A DNA stretch of 64,000 nt from Xanthoparmelia taractica (Eukaryota > Ascomycota > Lecanoromycetes > Lecanorales > Parmeliaceae): the NCBI GenBank assembly GCA_033085395.1, contig JANQBS010000093.1, forward strand, positions 78,491 to 142,490. Direction: 5' to 3'. A model generated the notes under the pieces. The model was not told where the DNA came from. It ran no database searches and saw nothing but the letters and a program-made list of their open reading frames with translations. A program made the translations under genes and the position numbers. Below, one piece after another: positions 22,847-33,947 of this stretch; position 1 is the first letter of the stretch, and the number at the start of each line of letters is the position of its first letter.

Positions 22847-24019
22847 ATGACCGTCCCCAACCCACCACCCCAACCCCAACCCCTCACCTTCCCCGCCCTC
22901 ACCTTTGCAAAACTCGCCCCCGCCTCCTTCCTCACCGCCCACCTCACCACCCCCACTGGCCCCCTCCGACCCTCCGGCCGCACACCAACGCAAACGCGGT
23001 CCCCGACCTGCAACACGGGCAGCCTGAGCCACGCGAACGGCAGCGCGGTGATCAGATGCGGCGATACGGCTGTAGTGTGCGGCGTTAGGGGCGAGGTGTT
23101 GAAGGTGGCGGATGTGGCAGATTATAAGGCGAGGGAAGTGGGTGTTGGAGAGGATGTGGAGGGTGTGGGAGGAGGAGGAGGTGGGAGAGAAGAACAGAAA
23201 AGAAAGAAGAAGAAAGAGGAGAAGATGATGATGATGATAAGAGAGGACACGGCCGAAATGGCGCGCCTGAACCTCCTGGTTCCAAACCTCGACCTCGCAA
23301 CCGGCTGCTCGCCCGCGCACCTACCCGGCGGTCCGCCCTCGCTCCTCGCTCAGACGCTGACGCAGCGCGTCTTGACGCTCTTGCACACGAGCAACATGAT
23401 CGGCATGGCGCCTTTGAGGATCTGGTTCCGTCCTCCTACTACGGGTTCTATGGGTGCTGTCGCTGGAGCTGGGGGGAGGAGGATGGGCGGGGATATGGAT
23501 GTGGTGGACGCCAGGGAAGCAGAGGAAGAGATGGCGAGAGCGGAAGTGAAGGCTTTCTGGGTCCTTTATATTGATGTTTTGTTCATCTCCCTGGACGGGA
23601 ATGCCTTTGATGCGGCGTGGTTGGCGGTGCTGGCTGCGCTGCGGGATACGGTGGTGCCGAGAGCGTGGTGGGATGCGGATAGGGAGATGGTGCTTTGTTC
23701 GGACGATCCGCTGGAGGCGGGGAGATTGGAGATTAGGGATTTGCCCGTGCCGTTAAGCTTTGGGGTATTTGAAGGGCAAGGGGTGGGGGAGGGGGATGAG
23801 ATTGTTAGGAAGAGGGAGAAGTGGGTGCTGGTAGATATGGATGGGTTCGAGGAGGCGTTGTGTAGGGAGCAGGGGACGGTTGTTGTTGGGGAAGGAGGGA
23901 GGATTCTTAGGATTGAGAAGAATGGGGGCGCTGGTGTGGGGATGGCTGAGATGAGGGGGTTGGTTGACCTGGCGGCGAAGAGGAGGGAGGAGTGGATGGG
24001 GGTGTTGGGTATGCATTGA
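22847..24019 (+). CDS. RRP43: Exosome complex subunit RRP43 (RNase PH fold)
   Basis: Single exon, 390 aa. The N-terminal LTFPALTFAKLAPASFLTAH, the LRPSGR patch, NTGSLSHANGSAV and RCGDTAVVCGVRGEV are typical of RRP43, one of the catalytically inactive RNase PH-like subunits forming the hexameric ring of the nuclear and cytoplasmic RNA exosome, which channels RNA to the attached nucleases. The second half carries a helix-strand block, AFWVLYIDVLFISLDGNAFD, and a late PVPLSFGVF strand. Two low-complexity insertions stand out: a Gly/Lys-rich stretch with a poly-Met run from an ATG microsatellite (about residues 103-130), and a Gly/Ala-rich loop near residue 205. The start at 22847 gives the usual N-terminus; no intron is needed. 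It converges on the next gene. Confidence 0.93.
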   Translation: MTVPNPPPQPQPLTFPALTFAKLAPASFLTAHLTTPTGPLRPSGRTPTQTRSPTCNTGSLSHANGSAVIRCGDTAVVCGVRGEVLKVADVADYKAREVGVGEDVEGVGGGGGGREEQKRKKKKEEKMMMMIREDTAEMARLNLLVPNLDLATGCSPAHLPGGPPSLLAQTLTQRVLTLLHTSNMIGMAPLRIWFRPPTTGSMGAVAGAGGRRMGGDMDVVDAREAEEEMARAEVKAFWVLYIDVLFISLDGNAFDAAWLAVLAALRDTVVPRAWWDADREMVLCSDDPLEAGRLEIRDLPVPLSFGVFEGQGVGEGDEIVRKREKWVLVDMDGFEEALCREQGTVVVGEGGRILRIEKNGGAGVGMAEMRGLVDLAAKRREEWMGVLGMH

Positions 24020-24374
24020 GGAAGGGAAAGTATTGAGTTGTTCTACTCCGCATAGATGCATAGCGTTGGAGTTCGAGCAAGGCTGCTACAAAGTCATCTT
24101 GCTTTATTTATTTGTCAGGCCATCTGAAAAGCCGGGCATCACTACAGTCATGGAAATGGCAACTGTGTCAGCATCTTTAATTAATCCTAATTCAGGATCC
24201 GAATTTTGGACTCCGACGCTATGCAAGCTGAGGTTTCTCGATGCATCTCGTTACTTCCCTCCAGGTCACTGCCTCCTCTGTGTCTGCTAGCCTGCCTGCT
24301 CTCGCGTGGCTACCCAAATACTTGCAAGCAGTCTGGAGCGCCAGCCAGAGCAGAACCTCGTCGCTGCGTCTTCC
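24020..24374. other. Convergent 3' intergenic
   Basis: Space between the RRP43 and signal peptide peptidase stops; no gene seen. Presumably holds both 3' UTRs. Confidence 0.6.
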
Positions 24375-26357
24375 CTACGTCTCCCCAAGCCCACCGTCAT
24401 TTCTCCCTTCGACCTTCGACTTCTTACGGGTCCTATACCCAATATGTGCTGATGAGGTTGCGTGCTCTTGCATCGATGCGGTCTCCGAAGATATCGCTGG
24501 TGCCGCCTTGGGAAGGTTGATCGAAAGGAAGACGAGTTCGCTCGTGCGATCTCGGTCGAAAGACCGCTTTGCTTTGCACTTTTCGCGACCGTCATCACTA
24601 CTATACTTGGATTCTGGTGGCTCGTGGTCTCTAGATGGGCTTTTCGATGACTCGCCATGACTTGAGCTAGATCTTTCGGACTTTTCAAGGGCGTTGTCAC
24701 CTGATATAATTCTCTTTACCCTTTTTGGATAACCTTTGCCAACCGGATCACTAGCGTCGATGCCATTGGCAGGTTTTCTTGAATTTTCGGACTCATTTGG
24801 AGTGATTGGAGAGAGGAACAAGCTCTTCCAATCAACGTCCATCCAAGAATCTTTCTTCCAAACGCTATCTTGCTTATCAGTTTTACTTGGCAAGATGTCT
24901 CCTTGGTCGTCTTCAGATTCGTCAAATGCCCACAGCGCCTTGATATCACACTTGACAAGAGCAGTACCCCACAATGATCCCAAAACGCCAGGGACGAGGT
25001 ACAGGAGAGCAGGTTGGGCTTGGCCGTAGATATCCATGACAGCGAGGGTGCATATCATAGCGAGAAGGTAACCGATGACGCTTGCGCGGAAGTACGTTTT
25101 GGGAAAGACGATACCTTTGAATCGCTTTGATCTTAGTATGCCGGCTTTCCGAGTCCACAATCGCTCGCCCCAGCCACTTGTTGCAGGAAACCATGTTGCT
25201 TTTACGACCTCGGAGTCGTCAGCCTCATTGCTCGCCGTGTATTTTGCAGCATCATCAATACTCTCCGAATTCTTGATGGTCCGTCGGGTTTGCTTGCGCA
25301 AATAAAAGAGGTAGAGATCAAACCGTAACGCAAAGCCAATCATCATGCCAGGTAGAATGATATCTCCAAGCCCAAGCATAAATAAAGCTTTCTCCGCGGG
25401 GTCCTCGGTAGGTCTGCGCGGCCTTGGAAACACAAGCTTCGCTGGAATGTCGAGCTGGGTAGCTACAGTGACCATCAGAGGTGTAAAAAAGACAAAGTAG
25501 ATATCGTAGACGAAGAGAGCACCCAGTATCAGGGTGCCTGTCCAGGACGTCGTTGGTGACATGATCTGGAGAGTGCTGTAAGCAAGGCTGAAACCGAGAA
25601 GGTTCGTTAGCCACCATGGCTTGCCTATGAGGTTGAAATAGAGTAGAGCTGCGATGGCAAGGAAGAGACTGGTGATGCCTTGAGGACCTATTTTGAACTG
25701 GGCTTGCACGATTCTGTGAATGTAGACGCGTACGTCAAGCTGTCGTGAGGGTAGCTCCCGGAGGACCCACATAGCGTCTGTGACCTTTGGTGGCAATTCT
25801 GGAGCGGTAGTCGGCTTAGGGACCGGTGAATTGCGCTCCACAGAAGGGGACGAAGTTGTTTTGGATTTTCTGCGTTTGGCGTCAATCTCCCAGATATTGC
25901 CGTCCATGTCGTAAATATCGGGGAAGACGATGGATGTAAAGATACCCATGCCGTCTCTGAACGTTCTAGCTAAGGACCAAACTCCGAAAATTGCGAAATA
26001 CCAGTTTAAAATCTTGTTCAATAGGGCCGGATCTTCGAGCCATTTGATGATAAAGTAGAGGCTTGCGAGGAGGAACCCAGCGAATAAAGGTAGAAGGAGG
26101 GCATCCATGGGACCAAGCCCTTCCATCCTCTGTTCCCGTTCCTCTGAGTCGTCATCAGGATCATCTCGCCTCTTGGTCCCTTTTGATGGCTTGGCTGCTG
26201 AGGAAGGGCGAGAAAGCGAAGCATGGGCACCGGCGCAGATAGGGAAAAGAGCAGAGACGAGAAGATGAAGATAGACAGGTAGATATGGGTATCCTACAAC
26301 GCTACGGTAACCCACAGCTTGGAGGAAGTATGCGAGCTGATCCATTGGGGGCGACAT
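24375..26357 (-). CDS. Signal peptide peptidase, intramembrane aspartyl protease (A22B)
   Basis: Single exon, 660 aa. Presenilin-type catalytic motifs are all present: YD in ALFVYDIYFVFF (Y284-D285), GLGD in FMLGLGDIILPG (329-332) and QPALLYLVPG (PAL at about 449-451). About nine hydrophobic segments are visible, beginning at residues 25-45 and 85-105. In this family the two Asp residues cleave remnant signal peptides and type II membrane helices within the ER membrane. Two long polar insertions are unusual: residues 46-80 (Lys/Asp/Glu-rich) and about 160-190 (Ser/Pro-rich), both outside the catalytic core. The C-terminal ~160 residues after the last helix are charged, Ser/Lys-rich and probably cytosolic. 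The first Met lies just before a hydrophobic segment, as expected. Confidence 0.95.
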   Translation of the reverse strand: MSPPMDQLAYFLQAVGYRSVVGYPYLPVYLHLLVSALFPICAGAHASLSRPSSAAKPSKGTKRRDDPDDDSEEREQRMEGLGPMDALLLPLFAGFLLASLYFIIKWLEDPALLNKILNWYFAIFGVWSLARTFRDGMGIFTSIVFPDIYDMDGNIWEIDAKRRKSKTTSSPSVERNSPVPKPTTAPELPPKVTDAMWVLRELPSRQLDVRVYIHRIVQAQFKIGPQGITSLFLAIAALLYFNLIGKPWWLTNLLGFSLAYSTLQIMSPTTSWTGTLILGALFVYDIYFVFFTPLMVTVATQLDIPAKLVFPRPRRPTEDPAEKALFMLGLGDIILPGMMIGFALRFDLYLFYLRKQTRRTIKNSESIDDAAKYTASNEADDSEVVKATWFPATSGWGERLWTRKAGILRSKRFKGIVFPKTYFRASVIGYLLAMICTLAVMDIYGQAQPALLYLVPGVLGSLWGTALVKCDIKALWAFDESEDDQGDILPSKTDKQDSVWKKDSWMDVDWKSLFLSPITPNESENSRKPANGIDASDPVGKGYPKRVKRIISGDNALEKSERSSSSHGESSKSPSRDHEPPESKYSSDDGREKCKAKRSFDRDRTSELVFLSINLPKAAPAISSETASMQEHATSSAHIGYRTRKKSKVEGRNDGGLGET

Positions 26358-27026
26358 CTTGATTGTGCTGTAAGTTTACAACATCCGAAAGAAACTGTAA
26401 GTCTAGGTAATGCTATATGACGATGGACCAGGTTCCTGATAGAATGAGGGTGTAAGGACTCCCCAACGTCTCATTCCTAGAGTGCGACGGCATGATGCAG
26501 ATACTGAGACCATGTATGTTTGTCAACGACTTTTCGCAAGTCGCCAAAAGCGGTAAGTGACGCGTTGCGCTAGGCTCAATCTAGAAATAGGGCTGAAAAG
26601 CGCACGAGGCAAGGAGGAGTAATGTCATCCGAGAAAACGCTCACAACAGTCAATCACACCGCTGCATCTGCCTCTGCATCTCCTCCACTGTTGGTGCTTT
26701 GAGACGGTAGGGCAGGGTAGGGTAGGGTAGGATGGGATGGGTGCGGTGGGATGGGTGTAATTGTTCTTTCTGTTTTCTTTTGTTCTTTAGGTGGGGAAGG
26801 GTAACGATAATGACGGGGGCAGATGCAAGAGTTACGAAGATGAAAGTAAGGGATGCGTAAGTTATAGAGGGGTTTTTTGGGGGGCATTGGGTTTGATTGA
26901 GGTTCGTTCTTATTTGTAGTGGAGTAGTCCATATATAAAACCATATTGCTCTATATTCCTTACACATTCTTATAATGTTTTTTCCTCTATAACATGGGAA
27001 TCACTCATTCTTCTCCTTCGCTTCCA
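26358..27026. other. Intergenic with G-rich tract
   Basis: Promoter side of the peptidase and 3' side of the SDR gene. 26703-26755 holds several G-triplet runs (GGTAGGGCAGGGTAGGG and further copies), able in principle to form a G-quadruplex. No gene seen; the two minus-strand frames over this tract are low complexity. Confidence 0.55.
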
Positions 27027-28315
27027 TCATCTTCTCCACTTCCGTCTGGAATGATTCGTGAAGTCCCGATCCGACTTACGCGGCCTCCAACCCAAACTCC
27101 TACTAAGCTCCGACTCCGTCCGTGAACTGCGCGCAGAGATCAGCACTTTCAACCCTGACATCATCAAAAAGATCAGCACGCTTACTTCGAAGCGAACCCC
27201 AGCTCCGCAAGCAGCGTGTCTCCACCCGCCCACTTCTCCGCCGCTTCTTCAAGACTAATACTCCTCACTTCTTCCGTCGTGCAGACACCAAGCGTGAACA
27301 ACGCATCCGCGAGCCCATTCGCCAGCTCAAGCCAAGTGTGGTGGCCGTTGGCGGAGAAATAAATGCCCTTCTCGCCACTGGGCAGATCGTCTTCTTCCCC
27401 GGCAAGAAGCTTCCGCACAATCATCTCATACAGTTTCGCCAAATCGGCCACATGCACGTGGTCCCAGCTCGCTTTGCCGGCGCCAATCACTTCGACTTGC
27501 TTCGTTTTGAACGCCGCGCGGATCATGGTCGGGACTTGGATGGACTGCTGGTTGAAGAGGCCGCTGCCGATGCCGTAGATCAGGGGGGACATGATGATGT
27601 ATGTTTTCACGCCCGCGTTCACGCCGGTCTCGATTACCGTAAGGTCGGTTTGGCGCTGGGCGTACGGCTGTTTCTCGTTGCGCATCTTTTCGTAGGCGTA
27701 GATGTCTTCTTTATCGGAGAAGACGTGGGTTTCGATGTATTTGCCGGTGATGGGTTGGTCGCCTAGGTTGGACGTGCCTGATGTCTGTGCGATGTTTATG
27801 TCCTGTTAGTTTCGGGCGTTGCTTTGGCGTTTGGGTGGTGGTGTTGTTACGTGGATATAGTACACGTCTTTGCCGGTAGTCTTCTTCCTTGCCGCCAGTC
27901 CTAATATCAGAGCTTTTGCCGACCCGGCATGATAGCCAGTGGCTGTGTTAATGACCACTGAGATGGCATGTAAATCTCGTGATCGACAACTCCCTCGGAC
28001 AAGGAAGCTGGGGGAGGCCGCATACTGTCGTAACCACCACCTATCTTTTCAATCTCGTCAATCGCATCAAGATCACTGAAAAGCTCTGCATGTATTCCTT
28101 TCTCTGATAAGACTTTGGCTCTCGCCTCTCCTCGGATCAAGCCTGAGATGCTGGATTTCCGTATGGCGTCGTCTTGGGAGTTGACCAGGTCCGATAGTAT
28201 GGTACCTCCACTACAAGAGGGAGTCATTATCAGAATGTTCTTTCATTAGGACTGGTGATCTTGTCACCTACATATACCCAGTCACACCCGTCACAAGAAT
28301 CTTGAAGGGCGCCAT
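27027..28315 (-). CDS. NAD(P)-dependent epimerase/dehydratase-like protein (extended SDR)
   Basis: Five exons on the minus strand: 28315-28272, 28210-28026, 27957-27851, 27784-27186, 27126-27027 (introns 61, 68, 66 and 59 nt), 344 aa. The first exon plus second gives the Rossmann signature KILVTGVTGYIGGTILSDL (TGxxGxxG). Exon 3 supplies VINTATGYHAG. The catalytic YxxxK is YAYEK in exon 4, followed by a YGIG-containing loop and the conserved ASWDHVHVADLAKLYE. This is an extended short-chain dehydrogenase acting on an unknown sugar or small-molecule substrate. The last exon begins NSRTESELSRSLGWRPRK, a usual C-terminal element, but after it the frame seems to slip: the family-like ending QTEVEKMMEAKEKNE lies in the next frame at about 27012-27060, so the last ~20 residues may be wrong or reflect a one-base change. 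Confidence 0.88.
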
Positions 28316-30188
28316 ACTAATCTTAATGATATAGACGGGACCTCGCAAATGTGAGGACACCAGCTTTTACTTATATACCTTAGTCAATGCAATCCTGACC
28401 TCCTATCAGTGACTATTCGGTCGTCAAGCAGTAGGTATTTCTCGTCTACAGTCAATCGAAAAAAGGGAAAGACTAATCCATCCCCTCTTCCTCCGCCATG
28501 ACGCAATCCCACATCCGACTTTGTCAGCTCCCTTTTCGCTAGCATCGCCGACCTGTATACTATTCACTACACAGTCTACAGAACCAGGCCTGGAAATATG
28601 CTGTGAACAACTGCCTTAGTCAAGCCATTTCCTAGGTCCGAATTCAACCGGTAAAGAAGATTTCATTGTCATTCTCACTGGCAGTAGCAGACCCCTTGGC
28701 ACCAATTTGACTGCCCTCCCTCCCAACGACAGGAGGTCTCATAAAAGCTGAGTAGCGGCCCCAGGGTCCCAAAGCAACGGAAAGCGCGCCGTGCAATTTT
28801 ACCCACTTGCGCTCGTCGAATCGACGTACTCCACACCTTCGAACCCTTCTGCCTTTCTCCAAACCCATCTCGTCTCCATTTGTATGATGGGATGTAGCAC
28901 GTACATCTGTTTCAGGCAGCCGACACGCTTGTCTTCTGCTTTACCACAGCCTCTTGTTTATGCAAGGCTTTGATGAGTCCTAGTCATGACTTTCTGTTCG
29001 TGGAGTGCAATGCTTTTCACGAGCTTTGTGGATGTAGTGGAGATTCGGCAAATGAGGAGGTAGTGAGAGAGGTGTAAATGGAGGTCGGGTTGTGGATGGG
29101 GGATGCTAAGTTGGGGTGTAGAGCAGGGGACATGGTAAGGGTTGATTTTCTTATGGAAATTGTTCTTGCAAGGGAAAAGTAGTGGAAAATTCTTCAAGAG
29201 GGATCGATAGAGAAGGACGGTAGACAACTGTTACTCTGGGCTAGAAGTTGAGACAAGGCCGAGGAGAGGAGAGAAGAAGCTCTCCGACAGTCGGAGCCAG
29301 TGTCGCTACCGTCGAACGATATGTCCAACGATGCAGTCGCAATTCGCCGTTTCGGTAATAATTACACCATGGCGCTGAAAGCCTTCAATTTCCATTGATG
29401 AGCTACGTATCACTGATGCTTTCGCCTTCATCACCCTCATCAGGTACAGCAATACCTGCTACGATGACGTAGGCGTAGTATAGCCAAGATCGGAAAAACG
29501 AAGCAGAACAATTAGACATATGAACAAAATTAAAGACAAAACTAGATGTTACCACTCATTGGTGTTGCAGGTACACTGCGGGTCGTGAGCCACACGGAGT
29601 GACCCGTTGGGGGTTCTCCAGGACACCGTCGACGAATGCCGTCGAGCCGCCTCGGACGCTTTGACCAAGCGTGAGAGCTTGGCCAAGTGATCATGCTCAC
29701 AGAGCCTCAGCACAGCGTTACCGTAGGCAAGACCGAGAAACACATAACACGTATAGAAACTTTCCAAAAAGCCATCAGCCTAATATGAGCGTACCAAGCG
29801 CATGTATGGAGACAATAGAAGGAAGACAAATAGACCGATGCACGAGAACACTCTCCCAAACGCAGTAGATTTGTTTGACTGGCTGGTTTACAGCCTCCCA
29901 AGACCCATTGTCACCAACAGAAAAGAGAAGGCTCGAGTTTGAGCCCAGGATGAGAGACAGGTAACAGGACAACGTTTGTTCCTGCCACAAGGACGGAAGA
30001 ATGGGCGATGTTTCATTGCTAAATCCGCAGATTGCCTTAGTGAACGAGTACCTTGTTGCGAGATCGAAGTCCGGTCCAACACGAAGATTACAGTGATCGG
30101 GCAGTAATGGCTCTCTGTGCCCTCGACAGAGCCGATATGATCGAATGGACTCTTGACTCAGCGCTTTATAGCTTCCTTCAAGCCTTGC
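28316..30188. other. Intergenic, no supported gene
   Basis: No convincing gene. A 72-codon minus-strand frame at 29549-29767 (ends CTCNTNEW) and a 71-codon one at 29775-29990 are protein-like and could be further exons of the candidate at 30189-30769, but I found no splice path with confidence. Confidence 0.4.
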
Positions 30189-30769
30189 TCATAGCGTCAG
30201 GCATGTTGACTCTGACCAGGCTGTTGACCACATGGAAGCACTAGCCCCCGCGCAGCCGAAAGAAGTGGTATTCACGTTGAAATCGAATGCTTCCTGACGG
30301 AAATCCGACGCCAATTTACGGGTTCGCACCACTTGACCAACGATCAAGAAAATGACATTGTCAAAGGCTCCAGGGCGACGTACCGCGAGGTTCAAGGCTT
30401 GCTCCGCGACCCCTTTACGATACTGGTAAGCCTGAACGAAACCCTGCCGTGGAGCTAGACTTTGGTCGAGCTGTTGGTAGGTTGGGATCATGCTCATGGA
30501 GCCATGATGTGCCCTGCCAGATCCCACGGACGACGGCTGAGGCCCAAAAAGGGTAGGTGAAGAATGCGCGATGCGTGCGCATCATGCGTAAACACAAGTA
30601 GCACGGCTACATTTCGACATTGATGATCCTGTGCAGAGTCGAATCTGGCTGCTCCTGACATGGCAGTGAACGTCTTCAAACAGCTGAGCAAACACGGTTT
30701 GTACCATTCCTGAATCTTGTCATAGACCGTAGATAGGCTGGCAACACGGCTGCTCTGATGACGACGCAT
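30189..30769 (-). CDS. Possible gene, unresolved (transcription-factor-regulatory-domain-like)
   Basis: Two minus-strand frames join in phase if a 59-nt intron (30537-30595, GTGTTT..CTCAG) is removed: exons 30769-30596 and 30536-30189, 173 aa. The helical run YQYRKGVAEQALNLAVRRPG then FDNVIFLIVGQVVRT resembles the helix pair in the regulatory half of many fungal Zn2Cys6 factors (PF11951 type), but no Zn2Cys6 cluster is seen upstream; a stop lies 12 nt before the first ATG. The C-terminal tail (SMWSTAWSESTCLTL) looks like read-through of an intron or a frameshift. May be an old fragment rather than a working gene. Confidence 0.28.
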
Positions 30770-30928
30770 TGATGGCCAAGGTCTGTCTCAAGAACAACTC
30801 CTCCAGCCAGAGACTTATTGAAGGACTGGATGAATCAAAACCTCGGACTGAGAGCGTCAATATGTCTTTCCACCGCGGCCTTCGTCCAACCCCTTGGTAG
30901 ATAACTCTTCCTTGGCCTCAAGCCCCGG

Positions 30929-31759
30929 TCACCGATCGCCAACCCCCTCCTTCCTCACCACTGCGTCCTCCTGGTCTTTCTCCACAGTTTCACCCCTGTC
31001 CTCCGCATTCCCCTTCCACCCCCCCACAGCCCCAACCCAGTCTCCCACTCCAAGCCTCTTTCTGACAACCCTCGCCCCGCTAGGCCTCAACTTTCGATAA
31101 TACCCCTCTACCACCTCCTCTCCCACCTTGAACCCCCTCTTCATATACCACTCTAATGCCTCCTCATTCGCCTCCCACACATGTGCGTAGATTTCTTTCA
31201 CGTCTATGTTCTGACGAGGATAGTGGAGGAGGGCGGTGGAGACGATGGCGTCAAGAAGGGCGGTAGCGATGCCAAGGGAACGGTAGGGCGAAAGAACGGC
31301 GAGGGTTTGAATGTAGAGGTTGTGGGATTGCTGACGTGGTGATGGCGGAGCGGTTGAGGTGGCAGGGGAGGCGGCAGCTGGCGGACAAGGGAGGGGTTCA
31401 AGGCGGCACTGTATGCCTCCTACGACCATGGCTCCTAGGCCGTCGATGGCTGGTATGGAGGAGGAGGTTTCATCATTGAGAGCATCCAATTTCCGCTTGC
31501 CGGGCCGCCGTGTCTCAGGCCATAAAGCGCATAGAGCAAGGGAGGAGGGCGTGGGATTGGCAACGGAATCTTTGTAGAATTTGTCCGGATAGCGGATTGG
31601 AAGGAGGAGAGTGATGAGTCTGCGGTAGGCGGTGAGAGTGGAGGCGGTGATGGGAGCAATTGAGAAATTTGGGGGAAGCGGCTTTTGAGAGTTAGGATCG
31701 GTTCCTGAATTTGCTGAGCTGGAGGGAGAGGATCTGATTTGGGGAGGTGGTGGTGGCAT
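30929..31759 (-). CDS. NAA50: N-alpha-acetyltransferase 50-like GNAT protein
   Basis: Single exon, 276 aa. GNAT motif A, with the acetyl-CoA loop, is LYIQTLAVLSPYRSLGIATA (R/Q-x-x-G-x-A type: YRSLGIA), followed by EIYAHVWEANEEALEWYMKR and GFKVGEEVVEGYYRKL, matching NAA50 (San), which acetylates N-termini and supports sister-chromatid cohesion in other eukaryotes. The N-terminal motif PLLPIRYPDKFYKD is the family's substrate-site segment. Compared with the ~170-aa animal protein there is a Pro/Ser-rich N-terminal extension (residues 1-30), a Pro/Ala insertion before motif A, and an acidic, possibly disordered tail of about 40 residues. Confidence 0.9.
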   Translation of the reverse strand: MPPPPPQIRSSPSSSANSGTDPNSQKPLPPNFSIAPITASTLTAYRRLITLLLPIRYPDKFYKDSVANPTPSSLALCALWPETRRPGKRKLDALNDETSSSIPAIDGLGAMVVGGIQCRLEPLPCPPAAASPATSTAPPSPRQQSHNLYIQTLAVLSPYRSLGIATALLDAIVSTALLHYPRQNIDVKEIYAHVWEANEEALEWYMKRGFKVGEEVVEGYYRKLRPSGARVVRKRLGVGDWVGAVGGWKGNAEDRGETVEKDQEDAVVRKEGVGDR

Positions 31760-33947
31760 GGCATGTGTGTGAAACTTGGTGTATGAGAGGAGGGGAAGCT
31801 CTTGAGGCCTGCAACAACGATACGCCCAAGGTATGAACCATTACTTTTGTTGTAGGAGTCTAGGACGGGAGGAGAAGGTTAAGCGTAATGTTCAAAGCGC
31901 GTTTGGCGTCATCAGCGCGCCTACTCCGTACCTCGTAGAGTCGTACAGCAATAGGTCCTGGCACGGACTACGGAGACAGGTTTTGGGCTTTGGTAGAAGG
32001 CAATACAATTACGCTTGCCTCATCAATGATTGGGCGTCGGATGGGACAGGCAAGGGGCTCTAAGGAAGGAATTGAAGGCCGCGTTCAAGGTAAGGTAGTG
32101 TTCATAACCAAATGAAAGCCCTATCGAACTACTGTTGTGCCAAAGTGCTGGGGCTATGTGCTTCATTCTGCTTCAAAGCGGGAGCAACCTAGAGATATTC
32201 TGCCATTTGCAGCCTCTTCTCTGAAATGACCATCGGACGAACATTGGAAACTCGAAACTGTACGAGATCCGGGGGCAAAAGAAGATAATGCTATCCAGTT
32301 TTCAGTAGTAAATATTGGCAAGCCAGATGAAGAGAATTTGTGGGTCTTGAAAGCGGTCACTAAACTCTTGGTGGAAGCTTGCTGGAGTAAAAGTCTTTGC
32401 CTCTAGACTGCAAGGGGGAGAGTTTGCGGCTATATTAAGGTACAAGGTAGAAGTAGAGAGCAAGGACTTGCACGCACGGATGCTGCTTTCATTGGCATGA
32501 TTGAAGGAAATTGCGGCAATCAGAGACATTGATTGTGTGGGTACACCTGTAGGGAAGGCATTCTGTATCCCAAAGCTTTGGAAAGACAGATCTTGATCGC
32601 TGTTCCTCATGACTTCTAAGAATGGAATATGGAGGCGACGGAAAGGTCCAAGGAAAGAAGGTCGCCAAGAGGCGCTCGGAGAGGAGGCGGAGGAGCGACG
32701 AGCGGAGCGGAAATGGGTTTACCCTTTGCCCACGCGCTAAAATCCAAGGTACCGAGGCTCCGACACGGGCGGCTCGGGGTGGAATTGCAAAAGGGCAGGA
32801 ACGAGCGAGCAACTGTGGTTCGACAACGACTGGCTTCAATCACCATACTTTAGCGAGGAAGCTGCTCTATGAAGGTGGTGTTCCCTAATGTCGACTTTGG
32901 GTTTGGATGTGCATATTGTTGTTGTCACATTATCCATCTGCACGTTGTCACCCCCACTGGCCCCAGTGCAGGCTTTGTTTCCCGCCTCCCCCGACAACGA
33001 CAGCAACAAGGAAAAAACCAGCAGCAGCAAGAATAACCATTGCGGTCTGACGCCATCTGTATTTACAGTCAGCCCCGAGCCGCGCATTGCATGTCAAGCA
33101 CCTATCACCACATGCATGATCAGGCTTACGAGAGGTTGGCCCGGCAGTATCTTGCGTTTAGAAAAAAAAAAAAAAAATAGAATGGCTACTTCTACACTAG
33201 AGCTGCACAGTTTGATTATGCAGCAACAGCAAATTAAAAAAATATCGCAAAAAAATCCCGGGTTTTATATGAGGTTTAAAAGAAGCTACTATTCAGGTTT
33301 GAAGACATTTCAAAAAGTGTATGCTTGGTTGTAAGTTTCTGTACTATTCCATTTTGCGTGGCCATGTTCATCTTTTACCCACCCTAGTGCAGAGGGACGT
33401 GCATTTGGTGGAGCGTACTACCCGAGTGACCTTCCATGTTTGGACAAATCATCCTTGGCTCGCATTCGCTTTATGTAAAATTTGGCCGGAAGGATGAGGA
33501 AGTACGACATCCCGTTTTGCAGACAAATGACAGATAACGGGGGGTTTCCCACAATATGGGAAGTCTATAAGGCTCATAGCCCCTGATACCAGGTCCCCGG
33601 GCGTGTCAATTAATTCGTGGCAGGCCCGCCTTCTCCACGCTCATGCCTCCGAAAGAAACGGGGCGGGCCAAGCGCCTTTCGCCACGATGACCTTCATTTC
33701 TGGCCGCGGGCATTAAGTTGATGTCTTCTGACGTCCCGTACTCCGTAGTAGCTGCAGTCAGCTTCCTGAATTGTGCAGGAATTCCCATCATCCGGGCAAG
33801 AGCGATGCACTCTTGACGTATCTTATTAAAGAGGCATCCAACTCCTCTTTCACCATTCATTGTCTACTTTTGCTTACCATCCTGCAATCCCACTCCTCTC
33901 TATTGTTACAATCGTTTGAATAGCCCTTACTCTCCTTTTTACACAGT
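31760..33947. other. Intergenic, no supported gene
   Basis: No gene supported. Overlapping frames near 32489-33334 have no recognisable domain. A poly-A run of about 16 sits at 33161-33176. The last ~60 bp are the pyrimidine-rich leader of the sedolisin gene. Confidence 0.5.

Noticed and set aside
22814..23320. 168-codon minus-strand frame
   Set aside because: Antisense to RRP43, low complexity.
26703..26755. Interstitial telomere repeat
   Set aside because: Units are GTAGGG/TGGGA, not TTAGGG, and irregular; the TTAGGGC words at 55160 are likewise only part of an inverted repeat.
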